Source: an uncultured Oscillospiraceae bacterium
GTDB taxonomy: Bacteria > Bacillota > Clostridia > Oscillospirales > Oscillospiraceae
Assembly (NCBI GenBank): GCA_934597535.1
Contig: CAKTRT010000001.1
Location: forward strand, 1 to 64,000
Length of the DNA: 64,000 nt
Direction: 5' to 3'
A model generated the notes under the pieces. It did not search any database, was not told the origin of the DNA, and worked only from the letters and a program-made list of their open reading frames with translations. How positions within the stretch are numbered: the stretch's first letter is position 1; each line of letters opens with the position of its first letter. This document shows positions 7,618 through 16,508 of the stretch, in pieces. The translations under genes and the position numbers were made by a program.

Positions 7618-9504
7618 TCAACCCTCCTCTTCAATGGCGTCGATCGCGCCGAACGGGCACGCGCCCCAGCACGCGCCGCAGTGGATGCACTTGTCGTTGT
7701 CGATGACGTGCGGCATGCGGATCTCGCCGGAGATGGCCTCCATCGGGCAGTTGCGCTTACACTTGCCGCAGCCCTTGCACAGCTCGGGCTTGATGACAAG
7801 GCGGCGCTTGCGGCCGTTGCAGATCGGGCAGTGGTGATCGACCACATGTGCAAGGTATTCCTTGCGGAAGTATTTGAGCGTGCTCACCACCGGGTTGCAC
7901 GCCGCCTGGCCGAGACCGCACAGCGCCGTCTCGGTGATGGTGCGGGAAAGCTCTTCAAGCAGGTCAAGATCCTCAAGGCTACCCTCATTGTTCACGATGC
8001 GCGTGAGGATCTCCAGCATCCGCTTCGTGCCCTCGCGGCAGGGAACGCACTTGCCGCAGCTCTCATTCTGCGTAAAGCTCATGAAAAAGCGCGCCGTCTC
8101 CACCATGCAGGTGCCCTCGTCCATGACAACGAGACCGCCCGAGCCGATGATCGCGCCGACCTTCTTGAGCGAGTCGAAGTCCAGCGGCAGGTCAAGGTGC
8201 TCCTCGGTCAGGCAGCCGCCTGCGGGGCCGCCGATCTGCACCGCCTTGAATTTCTTGCCGTCCTTGATGCCCCCGCCGATATCGAAGATGATCTCGCGCA
8301 GCGTCGCGCCCATCGGCACCTCGATCAATCCCGTGTTGACCACATTGCCCGTCAGGGCGAAGGCCTTCGTGCCGGGGCTTTTCTCCGTGCCGATACCATG
8401 GAACCACGCGCTGCCGCGCAGAATGATCTGCGGAACGTTGGCGTAGGTCTCCACGTTATTGAGCACCGTTGGGCGTGCCCACAGGCCCTGCTCCACCGTG
8501 CGCGGCGGCTTGACGCGCGGCATACCGCGCTTGCCCTCGATGGAAGCCGTCAGCGCGCTGCCCTCGCCGCAGACAAAGGCGCCCGCGCCGCGGTTGATAT
8601 GCAGGCGGAAGGAAAAGTCCGTACCCAGAATGTTATCGCCGAGCAGACCCAGCTCCTCGTCCTTCGCGATGGCAATGCGCAGGCGCTCAACGGCCAGCGG
8701 ATACTCCGCACGGACATAGATGTAGCCCTCGTCGCTGCCGGCGGCGAGCGCGGCGATCATCATGCCCTCAATGACCGAATGGGGATTGCCCTCCATGATG
8801 GACCGGTCCATGAACGCGCCGGGGTCGCCCTCGTCGCCGTTGCAGACCACATACTTTTTGCCCTTGGGCTGGCGGCGGACGCTGTCCCACTTTCTGCCCG
8901 CGGGGAAGCCCGCGCCGCCGCGGCCGCGCAGGCCGGAATCGAGGATCTCGCGGCAGATGTCCTCATCGGACATCTCAAAGAGCGCCTTTTCAAAGGCGGC
9001 GTAGCCGTCGTGGGCAAGATATTCGTCGATATCCTCGGCATCCGTCGTGCCGCAGTTCTCCAGCACCACGCGCTGCTGCTTGGCGTAAAAGGGGATCTCA
9101 TTGTGCCCCACATACTTTACGCCGTTCAACTCATAAAGGAGCCGGTCGATGACCTCGCCGCCGAGGATCGTCTTTTCGATGATCTCGTCGCAGTCCCCCA
9201 GCTTCACATGCGTGTAGAGGATGCCCTCCGGCTCGATCTCCAGCAGCGGCCCCATCTCGCAGAAGCCATGGCAGCCGCTCTTTTTGAAGTGGATGGCGTC
9301 GCTGCCATCCTCATGGCGCAGCGCGACGCGCGTCTTCAGCCCGCGTTTTTCGCACTCCGCCTTCAAATAGTCGTAGATCTTCAGCGAGCCGCCGGCGATG
9401 CAGCCCGTGCCCGCGCAGACGAGGATCTCCCGCCGGTCCGCCGCAAGCATCTCCTTGGCCTGCACGCGCAGCGCGTTCAGTTTCTCTCTTGTCAGCTCAG
9501 CCAT
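7618..9504 (-). CDS. hydB: NuoF-like subunit HydB of the trimeric hydrogenase
   Basis: This 628-residue flavoprotein has, in order, a thioredoxin-like [2Fe-2S] domain (CAGTGCIAGGS, about residues 30-40), an FMN- and NAD-binding NuoF core (GLRGRGGAGFPAGRKW; CNGDEGDPGAFMD), an SLBB segment, a NuoF [4Fe-4S] site (SCGKCVPCREG) and a C-terminal two-cluster ferredoxin domain (CKGCGKCKRNCP; CIHCGACWGACP). It is the NAD(H)-reacting and probable bifurcating subunit. The start at ATG 9504 has AAGGAGG 11 bases upstream and overlaps hydC by eight bases; an upstream in-frame codon at 9573 would lie well inside hydC. Confidence 0.95.
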   Translation of the reverse strand: MAELTREKLNALRVQAKEMLAADRREILVCAGTGCIAGGSLKIYDYLKAECEKRGLKTRVALRHEDGSDAIHFKKSGCHGFCEMGPLLEIEPEGILYTHVKLGDCDEIIEKTILGGEVIDRLLYELNGVKYVGHNEIPFYAKQQRVVLENCGTTDAEDIDEYLAHDGYAAFEKALFEMSDEDICREILDSGLRGRGGAGFPAGRKWDSVRRQPKGKKYVVCNGDEGDPGAFMDRSIMEGNPHSVIEGMMIAALAAGSDEGYIYVRAEYPLAVERLRIAIAKDEELGLLGDNILGTDFSFRLHINRGAGAFVCGEGSALTASIEGKRGMPRVKPPRTVEQGLWARPTVLNNVETYANVPQIILRGSAWFHGIGTEKSPGTKAFALTGNVVNTGLIEVPMGATLREIIFDIGGGIKDGKKFKAVQIGGPAGGCLTEEHLDLPLDFDSLKKVGAIIGSGGLVVMDEGTCMVETARFFMSFTQNESCGKCVPCREGTKRMLEILTRIVNNEGSLEDLDLLEELSRTITETALCGLGQAACNPVVSTLKYFRKEYLAHVVDHHCPICNGRKRRLVIKPELCKGCGKCKRNCPMEAISGEIRMPHVIDNDKCIHCGACWGACPFGAIDAIEEEG

Positions 9505-9982
9505 TCTGCGCGCCCTCCTTTGCCCGAATGTCCTCAAGCAGTGCCAGCGCTGTTTCGGGATCCATCTTCGCATGCACCTCGCCGTCGATCGTCATGACCG
9601 GCGCAAGGCCGCACGCGCCGAGGCACGCCACCGTCTCAAGCGTAAACATCCCGTCGTCCGAGGTTTTTTTCTTGCCGGAAAGGCCCAGATACTCATACAC
9701 CGCATCGTAGATCGGGCCGGATTTGCGCACATGGCACGCCGTACCCGCGCAGACCTTGATGATGTGTCTGCCCTTGGCCTCGAGTGAAAAATTCTCGTAA
9801 AACGTCGCCACGCTGTACACGCGGGATACGCTGATATCCAGCGTGTCGGCGATCTGTATCAGGTTCGCTTCGCTCAGGTAGTTGTACTCTGCCTGCACAT
9901 CCTGCAAGATCGCAATGAGATTTGCCGCATTGCTCCCATGCGAGGCTATGATGCTCAGGACTTTTTCTGTATCAGGTCTCAT
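9497..9982 (-). CDS. hydC: NuoE-like subunit HydC of the trimeric hydrogenase
   Basis: The 161-residue protein is a thioredoxin-like [2Fe-2S] ferredoxin of the NuoE family. The cluster cysteines are visible in CAGTACHVRKSG and CLGACGLAP, after an N-terminal helical segment with the family's YLSE and SRVYSVATFYENF motifs. It is the first gene of the order hydC-hydB-hydA, which is typical of clostridial bifurcating hydrogenases. A promoter with a perfect TATAAT lies upstream. Confidence 0.94.
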   Translation of the reverse strand: MRPDTEKVLSIIASHGSNAANLIAILQDVQAEYNYLSEANLIQIADTLDISVSRVYSVATFYENFSLEAKGRHIIKVCAGTACHVRKSGPIYDAVYEYLGLSGKKKTSDDGMFTLETVACLGACGLAPVMTIDGEVHAKMDPETALALLEDIRAKEGAQNG

Positions 9983-10013
9983 AGTCTCCCTCCTAATAGC
10001 CTGTCTGTCCGCG

Positions 10014-10043
10014 ATTATACCTTATTTTTTTAGGCATTTTCAA
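10014..10043 (-). promoter_or_regulatory. hydCBA promoter
   Basis: On the minus strand TTGAAA (10038-10043) and TATAAT (10014-10019) are 18 bases apart, about 30 bases upstream of hydC. A lone TTGTTAA half-site at 10048-10054 resembles half of a Rex operator, but its partner is missing. Confidence 0.65.
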
Positions 10044-10140
10044 CACATTGTTAAAAAATGCCGATAGATAATTCCTATGTATGCAGCGCATCTTTCATTT
10101 TTCAATAACTACCCCGCAAAAAGCGCGCTTACAGACGCAA

Positions 10141-10168
10141 AGAGCGCCCGCCTTGCGGCGGCCGCTCT
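10141..10168 (-). terminator. Terminator-like hairpin after sdaAA
   Basis: AGAGCGCCCGCC pairs with GGCGGCCGCTCT with one mismatch across TTGC. The T run on the minus strand is weak. Confidence 0.5.
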
Positions 10169-10190
10169 GCTATTTTGCAATATTTCCGTC

Positions 10191-11069
10191 CTACTGCGCG
10201 CCCTTCGGCATGCGTTCTTTGACCGCTCTGCCGGTCGGCGTGGCGGCAAGGCCTCCGAGCGCCGTCTCGCGGAACTCCACCGGCATGCGCCGCCCGACCT
10301 CGCCCATCGCGTCGATGACCTCATCGACGGGGATGCGGCTCTCGATGCCCGCAAGCGCCATATCCGCCGCCGAGATCGCGTTCACCGCACCCACGACGTT
10401 GCGCTTCACGCACGGCACCTCCACAAGGCCCGCCACGGGATCGCACACAAGGCCCATCAGGTTTTTGAGCGCCATTGCGACCGCGTGGCCGATCTGCTCG
10501 TTCGTGCCGCCGCGCAGCGACACGAGCGCGCCCGCCGCCATGGCCGACGCTGCGCCGATCTCCGCCTGACAGCCGCCCGCCGCGCCGGAGATGCTCGCAC
10601 GGTAGGCGATCACCGCCCCGATGCCCGAGGCGACATACAGCGCCTCGAGCAGCTGGTGCTGCGTAAAATTTTCCCGCTGGCACAGCGGCAGCAGCACCGC
10701 CGGCATCACGCCGCACGACCCCGCCGTCGGCGATGCCACGATGCGCCTCATGCAGGCGTTCGACTCTGCCATGGACAGCGCCTGCACGATCACCTCATCC
10801 AGAAATTCTCCTCCGATGCTCTCTCCGCGCCGCGCGTAGAGCCGCATTTTCAGCCCATCGCCGCCGACCAGCCCGCTCACGCTGCGCTGCGTGCCGGTGT
10901 AGGAGTCTGCCGCGTCCTGAATGGCCTGCCATGTCGTGAGCATCTTCGCCATTGATGCCTGACGGCTCACCTGCCGCTGCTCCATATCATAGCGCAGTAC
11001 GACCTCCCAGAACGGCAGCTGCAGCTGCTCGCTCTGCTCAAAGATCTGCTTCATCGAATCCAGAACCAT
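10191..11069 (-). CDS. sdaAA: L-serine dehydratase, Fe-S type, alpha subunit
   Basis: This is the catalytic subunit of the oxygen-sensitive L-serine dehydratase, which makes pyruvate and ammonia from serine with a [4Fe-4S] cluster. The family landmarks are visible: MASPTAGSCG-like IVASPTAGSCGVMPAV, the glycine-rich SISGAAGGCQAEIGAA, and GLVCDPVAGLVEVPC. Cysteines in these three segments bind the cluster. The second ATG (11069) was chosen, giving 292 residues, because AAGGAGG lies nine bases before it and only three before the first ATG (11075). The start lies inside the 3' end of the beta-subunit gene. Confidence 0.92.
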   Translation of the reverse strand: MVLDSMKQIFEQSEQLQLPFWEVVLRYDMEQRQVSRQASMAKMLTTWQAIQDAADSYTGTQRSVSGLVGGDGLKMRLYARRGESIGGEFLDEVIVQALSMAESNACMRRIVASPTAGSCGVMPAVLLPLCQRENFTQHQLLEALYVASGIGAVIAYRASISGAAGGCQAEIGAASAMAAGALVSLRGGTNEQIGHAVAMALKNLMGLVCDPVAGLVEVPCVKRNVVGAVNAISAADMALAGIESRIPVDEVIDAMGEVGRRMPVEFRETALGGLAATPTGRAVKERMPKGAQ

Positions 11070-11739
11070 CGTCATCGTCCTCCTTGTCGTAGTAGGTCAC
11101 GCTCAGGATACCCGGAAGCTGGGCGAAGAATTCCACCTGATTGGGCTTGATCTGCTGGTCGGTCTCAATGACCATCAGCGCATCGCCTCCGCGGCGGTGG
11201 CGGTTCACGCTCATATTTGCCACGTTGATACGCAGCTGGCTTAAGATCGACGTGATGGCCGCGACCGAGCCGTGCTCGTCCTGGTTGCGCACGATCAGCG
11301 TGTTGCTCTCGCCGGTAAAATGTACGGACACACCGTCGATTCCGTTGACCACGATCGCGCCGCCGCCGACGGAGGACGCCTGCAGCTGCAGTCTCTTTCC
11401 GCTCACGCCAATCAGGTCGAGCAGCGCGGTATTCGGGTGCGCGTCGCGCAGCTCCACCGTGTAAAACGAGTGGCGCAGCCCCGCTTTTCTCGCCTCCTCA
11501 TAGGCGTTGGGAATGCGCAGGTCGTCCGGCTTCATACCAAGCAGGCCCGCCAGCAGCGCGCGGTCCGTCCCGTGGCCGAAGCCCGTCTCGGCAAACGAGC
11601 CGTGCAGGCCGATCTTCGCCTCCGCGACCTCCTCTCCCAGCAGCGTGCGTCCCATAGCGCCGATGCGCGCCGCGCCCGCCGTGTGTGAGCTGGACGGTCC
11701 GATCATCACCGGCCCCATCATGTCAAAAATGTCGATCAT
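11038..11739 (-). CDS. sdaAB: L-serine dehydratase, Fe-S type, beta subunit
   Basis: The 233-residue subunit begins with IFDMMGPVMIGPSSSHTAGA, the serine dehydratase beta signature, and ends with an ACT domain (about residues 150-225; NTLIVRNQDEHGSVAAITS). The ACT domain probably binds serine allosterically. It precedes and overlaps the alpha-subunit gene, so the two are co-translated. The ATG at 11739 fits the family N-terminus; a reading from 11760 adds seven non-conserved residues. Together the pair would let the cell ferment serine, consistent with an amino-acid-using anaerobe. Confidence 0.92.
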   Translation of the reverse strand: MIDIFDMMGPVMIGPSSSHTAGAARIGAMGRTLLGEEVAEAKIGLHGSFAETGFGHGTDRALLAGLLGMKPDDLRIPNAYEEARKAGLRHSFYTVELRDAHPNTALLDLIGVSGKRLQLQASSVGGGAIVVNGIDGVSVHFTGESNTLIVRNQDEHGSVAAITSILSQLRINVANMSVNRHRRGGDALMVIETDQQIKPNQVEFFAQLPGILSVTYYDKEDDDDGSGFDEADL

Positions 11740-11913
11740 TGTTCCCCAGATCCTTTCCATGGATGCTTTTCAGCGCCAGCATACCACAGCCCCGCGCAAA
11801 AAGCGAGCAAAATCGCCGCCGGACGGATGCGATCATTCGATCATATCGTTCGGTTTCTTTTATAAAAAGCCTGGCAGGCTCTCATCTCTCTTTTTCTGCC
11901 CCACCCATTGATA

Positions 11914-12366
11914 TCAATTCTTTTCTTGATGCTCAAGGCGATAGACCTCCAGTCCATCGCGGCTCGCGCAGGGGATGAATCCCTTTTTCCGTGCGATATG
12001 CTTCGTTACCCTCTGCTCCGGAACGCACTCGATCACCGCGTCCTTCCCCTCCTGTCCGGCCTTGGCCGTCAGACGATCCGTCAGGGCGCATGCAAGCCCC
12101 TGCCCCCAGTATTCCGGCAGAAGCACCCATCCGATCTCTACGCTCCTTTCGTCGTATGCGTGATAGATCACATAGCCGACGAAGCTGCCGTCCTTCTCGG
12201 CGGCATACACCAGCGGCTGCTCCGACAAGCCCGCCCGACGCAGAAAGTCTTCCGTCTTTTCCCGGTCGAACGGCGTCTCCAGATACCGCATGACCGCAGG
12301 GTCAGACAGCAGTCTGTGCAGCGCGCCGGCATCGCTCTCCTTCATGGCCCGGATCGTTATCTCCAT
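11914..12366 (-). CDS. GNAT family N-acetyltransferase
   Basis: The 150-residue protein has the GNAT fold: the N-terminal strand ITIRAMKESDAGALHRLL, the core strand VEIGWVLLPEYWGQGLACAL with the acetyl-CoA loop (Q/RxxGxG/A as YWGQGLA), and the C-terminal VTKHIARKKGF. It resembles RimJ/RimL-type acetyltransferases of small molecules or N-termini; the acceptor cannot be predicted. The ATG at 12366 was chosen for its GGAGGAG site five bases upstream. It is separated from cysS by a terminator hairpin, so it is probably a single-gene transcript. Confidence 0.85.
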   Translation of the reverse strand: MEITIRAMKESDAGALHRLLSDPAVMRYLETPFDREKTEDFLRRAGLSEQPLVYAAEKDGSFVGYVIYHAYDERSVEIGWVLLPEYWGQGLACALTDRLTAKAGQEGKDAVIECVPEQRVTKHIARKKGFIPCASRDGLEVYRLEHQEKN

Positions 12367-12400
12367 GTCTCCTCCGTCGTCTCGCATCCTATTTTGGCAA

Positions 12401-12429
12401 AAGGCACGGCGGATCATCCGCCGTGCCTT
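12401..12429. terminator. cysS terminator
   Basis: AAGGCACGGCGGA pairs with TCCGCCGTGCCTT across a three-base loop; on the minus strand it is followed by a short T run. It lies between the cysS stop and the start of the GNAT gene. Confidence 0.75.
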
Positions 12430-12450
12430 CGTTACGTCATAGGCAATGGG

Positions 12451-13905
12451 TCACACGCGCTTCCACTTTGCGCCGCCGGGCATGTCGGTCACTTCGACGC
12501 CCTGCGCCTTGAGCTCGTCGCGGATGCGGTCAGCCTCGGCAAAGTTCTTCGCCTTCTTGGCCTCCGCGCGCTGGCGGATCAGGCTCTCGATCCCCTCGTC
12601 CGCCGCGCCGTCCTCGGAGACGACCGTAAAGCCGCCCGCGCTCTGCTGAGCCGCGGCTTTTTCCTGCTTCTCGCGCTCAGCTTCGGCCTTCTTGAGGAGG
12701 TCGAGGCTCAGCACCGTGTCGTAGTCGCCGATGATGGCGAGCTTCGTCGCGCCCGTGGTCTTGGCCTTGAGCACGTCGTAGAGCGCGGTCACGCCCATGG
12801 CGGTGTTGAGGTCGTTGTCCATTTCCTTCATGAACTTTGCGCGGTACTCGGCGCGCACGGCCTCGTCCACGCCGCCCTCGTCCTTGATGTTCGCGATCTT
12901 CGCGATGAGCTTGTTGTACGCGGCGACCGCATTGTCAAGGTTTTCCCACGTGAAGACAAGACTCTTGCGGTAGTGGCTCTGTAGGCAGAAGAAGCGGTAC
13001 GCCAGCGGGTCATAGCCCTTTTCCTCAAGCAGCGAGACCGTCAAAAATTCGCCCTTGGATTTGGACATCTTGCCGTGCGAGGTGTTGAGATGCGCCACGT
13101 GGCACCACTGGAGGCACCAGGGGTGACCGAGGTAGCTCTCGCTCTGCGCGATCTCGTTCGTGTGGTGCGGGAAGGCGTTGTCCACGCCGCCGCAGTGCAG
13201 GTCGAGGTATTCGCCGTTGTACTTCATCGAAATGCCGGAGCACTCGATATGCCAGCCCGGATAGCCGACGCCCCAGGGGGAATCCCACTTGAGCGCCTGA
13301 TCCTCGAACTTGGACTTGGTGAACCAGAGAACGAAGTCATTCTTGTTCTTCTTGTTCTCGTCCTCCTCCACGCCCTCGCGCACGCCGACGGCGAGGTCTT
13401 CCTCGTTGTGGTCGTTGAAGATATAGTAGCGCTCGAGCTTGCTCGTATCGAAGTACACATTGCCGCCGGCGATATAGGCATAGCCGGTGTCGAGCAGCTT
13501 CGTGATGATCTTGATATAATCGTCGATCAGGCCCGTTGCGGGCTGGACGACGTCGGGGCGCTTGATGTTGAGCTTCTTGCAGTCGGCGAAGAACGCGTCG
13601 GTGTAGAACTTGGCGATCTCCATGACGGTCTTGTGCTCGCGCTTAGCGCCCTTGACCATCTTATCCTCGCCCTCGTCGGCGTCGCTCGTCAGGTGGCCGA
13701 CGTCGGTGATGTTCATGACGCGGTTCACGCTGTAGCCCGAAAAGCGCAGGTACTTTTCCAGCACGTCCTCCATGATGTAGGAGCGCAGGTTGCCGATGTG
13801 GGCAAAGTGGTACACGGTCGGGCCGCAGGTGTACATCTCCACATGGCCGGGCGTATGGGTCTTGAATTCTTCCTTTTTGTGGGTTGCGGAATTGTATAAA
13901 TACAT
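12451..13905 (-). CDS. cysS: Cysteinyl-tRNA synthetase
   Basis: The 484-residue class Ia synthetase has the zinc-binding TCGPTVYHFAHIGN (Cys27 and the HIGH-type motif at 36-39), WHIECSG, the HHTNEIAQSE zinc ligands and the signature GKMSKSKG. It charges tRNA-Cys. Compared with minimal CysRS there is an acidic, lysine-rich loop near residues 180-195 (VEEDENKKNKND). The ATG at 13905 has AAAGGAG nine bases upstream; a longer frame from 13977 would extend into pgsA. A leftward pgsA-cysS arrangement with a 34-base gap suggests cotranscription. Confidence 0.95.
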   Translation of the reverse strand: MYLYNSATHKKEEFKTHTPGHVEMYTCGPTVYHFAHIGNLRSYIMEDVLEKYLRFSGYSVNRVMNITDVGHLTSDADEGEDKMVKGAKREHKTVMEIAKFYTDAFFADCKKLNIKRPDVVQPATGLIDDYIKIITKLLDTGYAYIAGGNVYFDTSKLERYYIFNDHNEEDLAVGVREGVEEDENKKNKNDFVLWFTKSKFEDQALKWDSPWGVGYPGWHIECSGISMKYNGEYLDLHCGGVDNAFPHHTNEIAQSESYLGHPWCLQWCHVAHLNTSHGKMSKSKGEFLTVSLLEEKGYDPLAYRFFCLQSHYRKSLVFTWENLDNAVAAYNKLIAKIANIKDEGGVDEAVRAEYRAKFMKEMDNDLNTAMGVTALYDVLKAKTTGATKLAIIGDYDTVLSLDLLKKAEAEREKQEKAAAQQSAGGFTVVSEDGAADEGIESLIRQRAEAKKAKNFAEADRIRDELKAQGVEVTDMPGGAKWKRV

Positions 13906-13939
13906 GATAGATCTCCTTTGAGAAGATGAAATGACAGAT

Positions 13940-14464
13940 TTAGTCCGCGTCCTTGAACACGTCAAGATTTTTTGCAAAATACTCGATGCCGGAGTACACG
14001 GTCGTTCCGACGATCACAGCGATGCATGCAATATTCAGGATATTGCTGCTGAACACCAGCATCAGGCACAAACACACCATGGTCGAGGCCGTCTTGATCT
14101 TGCCCGACCACGCGGCCGCGATGACGCGCCCCTGCTCCACGGCGACAAGCCGCATGCCGGAGACGGCAAACTCGCGCAGCAGCACGACGGCAAGGCACCA
14201 GCCGGGCATCTGCCCGCATTCGACAAAGTAGCACATCGCCGCCATGACGAGCATCTTGTCCGCCAGCGGGTCCATGAACTTGCCGAAATTTGTGATCTGG
14301 TTATAGTGGCGGGCGATGTAGCCATCGGCAAAGTCCGTCAGGCACGCGGCAATGAAAATGCCGAGCGCCCACCATCTCGCGCCCGCAAAATCCCAATACA
14401 GCACCACTAAAAACACAGGGATCAGCGCGATGCGCAGGATCGTCAGCTTATTTGCAGTTGTCAT
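13940..14464 (-). CDS. pgsA: CDP-diacylglycerol--glycerol-3-phosphate 3-phosphatidyltransferase
   Basis: The 174-residue membrane enzyme carries the CDP-alcohol phosphatidyltransferase motif, DG(x)2AR(x)8G(x)3D(x)3D, seen as ADGYIARHYNQ followed by GKFMDPLADK (about residues 47-72). Hydrophobic segments lie before and after it, as expected for the six-helix fold. It makes phosphatidylglycerophosphate, the first committed step to phosphatidylglycerol. It follows rimO by 36 bases, and AGGAGG precedes the ATG. Confidence 0.93.
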   Translation of the reverse strand: MTTANKLTILRIALIPVFLVVLYWDFAGARWWALGIFIAACLTDFADGYIARHYNQITNFGKFMDPLADKMLVMAAMCYFVECGQMPGWCLAVVLLREFAVSGMRLVAVEQGRVIAAAWSGKIKTASTMVCLCLMLVFSSNILNIACIAVIVGTTVYSGIEYFAKNLDVFKDAD

Positions 14465-14500
14465 TGTCTCTCTTTCCTCCTGCCTTGCAGGGCTTGATGT

Positions 14501-15829
14501 TTATTCGGCTTCTTCGCCGGTCAGTTCGCCGTCCATCGTGCCGGTCAGGCGGACGTTCACGAACTCACCCGCCATTATATCACGGTTTGCCGAAAAGTAA
14601 ATCTTTCCGTCAATATCCACGGATTCGGCATAGCTGCGCCCGACAAAAGACTGTGCCTCTTCGCTCCAGCCCTCGCAGAGCACCTCGCGCACGTCGCCGA
14701 GCACGGATTCGTTGTACGCATCGATGATCCCGCTCTGCACGTCCACCAGCAGCTCCGCGCGGCGTTGGGCCTCCTCCGTCGGGACGTGCTCCATCTTCGC
14801 GGCCTTCGTCCCCTCCTCGGGCGAGAATGGGAACACGCCCGCGCGCTCGATCTTCTCCTCGCGCAGAAACTCGCACAGCTCTTCGAACTCCTTCTCCCCC
14901 TCGCCGGGCAGGCCCGCGATGATGGACGTGCGCAGCACAAGGTTCGGAACGCGCGCACGCAGCGTGTGGAACATCGCGTGGATGCTCTCATGCGTGTCGC
15001 GGCGGTTCATCGCCTTCAAAATGCCGTCGTTGCAGTGCTGGATGGGGATATCGAGGTAGGGCACGATCTTTTGTTCCCGTGCGATCGTGTCGATCAGCTC
15101 GTCCGTGATCTCGTCTGGATAAAGGTAGTGCAGCCGGATCCAGTGAAAATCCAGCTTGCACAGCTCACGCAGGAGCGTGGACAGCTGGTGCTCGCCGTTT
15201 AAGTCCGTGCCGTAGCGCGTGATGTCCTGCGCGATGACGATCAGCTCCTTCACGCCTGCGGACGCAAGCTCGCTCGCCTCGTCCAGAAGCTCATTCATCG
15301 GGCGGCTGCGGTAGCGGCCGCGCAGACGCGGGATGACACAGTAGGCGCAGCAGTTGTCGCAGCCCTCGGCAATACGCAGATACGCATACCACGGCGGCGT
15401 GGACAAAATGCGCGCGCCGCCCTGCGCGCAGTTCTGAATATCGCCCATGTAGCAGGGGCGCAGGCCGCCGGGCGACATGACCTCGTCGATGGCACGGGCG
15501 ATCTCGCCGTAGCTGCCGGTGCCGAGCACCGCGTCCACCTCAGGCAGCTCATGGAGCACATCGTCCTTGTAGCGCTGCGCCATGCAGCCCGTGACGATGA
15601 TCTTTTTGAGCTTGCCCTCCTGCTTGAGCTCCGCCATCTCCAGAATATTGTCGATAGCCTCCTCGCAGGCAGAGGCCAGAAAGCCGCAGGTGTTGACCAC
15701 GGCCACATCCGCCCCCTCGGGCGAGAGGACGACGTTGTGCCCCGCGTACTGCACCGTGGCCATCATCTGCTCGCAGTTGACCTGGTTTTTGGCGCAGCCC
15801 AGGGAAATGAAGGAAACGTTATAGGGCAT
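14501..15829 (-). CDS. rimO: Ribosomal protein uS12 methylthiotransferase RimO
   Basis: This 442-residue radical SAM enzyme has the three methylthiotransferase domains: an N-terminal UPF0004 domain with cluster cysteines (LGCAKNQVNCEQ, NTCGFL, TGCMAQR), the radical SAM site CDNCCAYCVIPRLRG, and a C-terminal TRAM domain. It adds a methylthio group to an aspartate of S12. The PRLRGRYRSRP stretch after the third cysteine is RimO-like and not MiaB-like. AGGAGG lies six bases before the ATG. Confidence 0.94.
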   Translation of the reverse strand: MPYNVSFISLGCAKNQVNCEQMMATVQYAGHNVVLSPEGADVAVVNTCGFLASACEEAIDNILEMAELKQEGKLKKIIVTGCMAQRYKDDVLHELPEVDAVLGTGSYGEIARAIDEVMSPGGLRPCYMGDIQNCAQGGARILSTPPWYAYLRIAEGCDNCCAYCVIPRLRGRYRSRPMNELLDEASELASAGVKELIVIAQDITRYGTDLNGEHQLSTLLRELCKLDFHWIRLHYLYPDEITDELIDTIAREQKIVPYLDIPIQHCNDGILKAMNRRDTHESIHAMFHTLRARVPNLVLRTSIIAGLPGEGEKEFEELCEFLREEKIERAGVFPFSPEEGTKAAKMEHVPTEEAQRRAELLVDVQSGIIDAYNESVLGDVREVLCEGWSEEAQSFVGRSYAESVDIDGKIYFSANRDIMAGEFVNVRLTGTMDGELTGEEAE

Positions 15830-15875
15830 AGAACCCCTCCTGATCGCAAACTAATTGTAGAAATATAGCAAGCAA

Positions 15876-16508
15876 CTACTCTTCGTAATCGAATTCCGTT
15901 GCATTTTCGCTGATCTGGGCGAGCGCCGCGCGCACATCGCGCCACGCGAAGCCCCGCCGCAGCAGCATGTCGGACAGGCGTTTGCGCCCCTTTTCGTCGA
16001 GCGCGCGGCCTTTTGTCTTCTGCGCGATCACGCGCGTGATCGTCTCCTGCGCGTCGGGCGACTGCGACAGCGCGTCCTCCCACAGCTCGCGCGGCACGCC
16101 GCGCCGGTAAAGCTCGTCGCGGATCTTCGCTTCGCCGTAGCCCATGCCGCCATAATGCCGCACGAGCATTGAAGCATAGTCCGCGTCGTTGAGCGCGCCG
16201 ATCTCCTCGAGCCAGTCGCACGCCGATTCTGCATCAGCCTCGACCGCGCCCTTTTCCCTGAGCTTTTTCGAAAGCTCTTTCCTCGACAGCGGACGGGACG
16301 AGATCATGTTCGCCGCACGCACGCGCGTTTCGCTCCGCGCGCCGGACTGCTGCAATTCTACCACAGTCCTATCGTCAATGTCCAGCCCTATACATAAACC
16401 GAAACGCAGAAGCTCGCTCTCCGTGACCCGGAGGAGGTCTCCCCCCTCCAGATACACGAGAACGCGCTCCTGCTGATGCTTCGATCGTTCGATCTTCTCA
16501 ATCTTCAT
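15876..16508 (-). CDS. recX: Regulatory protein RecX
   Basis: The 210-residue protein has the RecX helical repeats; the signature pattern is visible as [14 protein letters not shown], then [28 protein letters not shown] and a C-terminal repeat ending [15 protein letters not shown]. RecX binds RecA filaments and limits their activity. The start codon overlaps the 3' end of recA by 11 bases, so RecX output is tied to RecA translation. An N-terminal extension of about 60 residues precedes the repeats, as in many Bacillota RecX proteins. Confidence 0.88.
   Translation of the reverse strand: MKIEKIERSKHQQERVLVYLEGGDLLRVTESELLRFGLCIGLDIDDRTVVELQQSGARSETRVRAANMISSRPLSRKELSKKLREKGAVEADAESACDWLEEIGALNDADYASMLVRHYGGMGYGEAKIRDELYRRGVPRELWEDALSQSPDAQETITRVIAQKTKGRALDEKGRKRLSDMLLRRGFAWRDVRAALAQISENATEFDYEE

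Noticed and set aside
7681-9597. A 638-codon open frame on the plus strand opposite hydB
   Set aside because: The minus strand encodes a full NuoF-like protein with all cluster motifs. The plus-strand frame is a by-product of high GC content, shows no family motif and has no ribosome site.
10048-10060. Rex (redox) operator upstream of hydCBA
   Set aside because: TTGTTAA is present, but the second half TTAACAA expected four bases later is absent (AAAATGCC instead). The half-site lies upstream of the -35 box.
13075-13899. A 274-codon plus-strand frame opposite cysS
   Set aside because: It lies wholly within an intact synthetase with HIGH and KMSKS motifs on the other strand.
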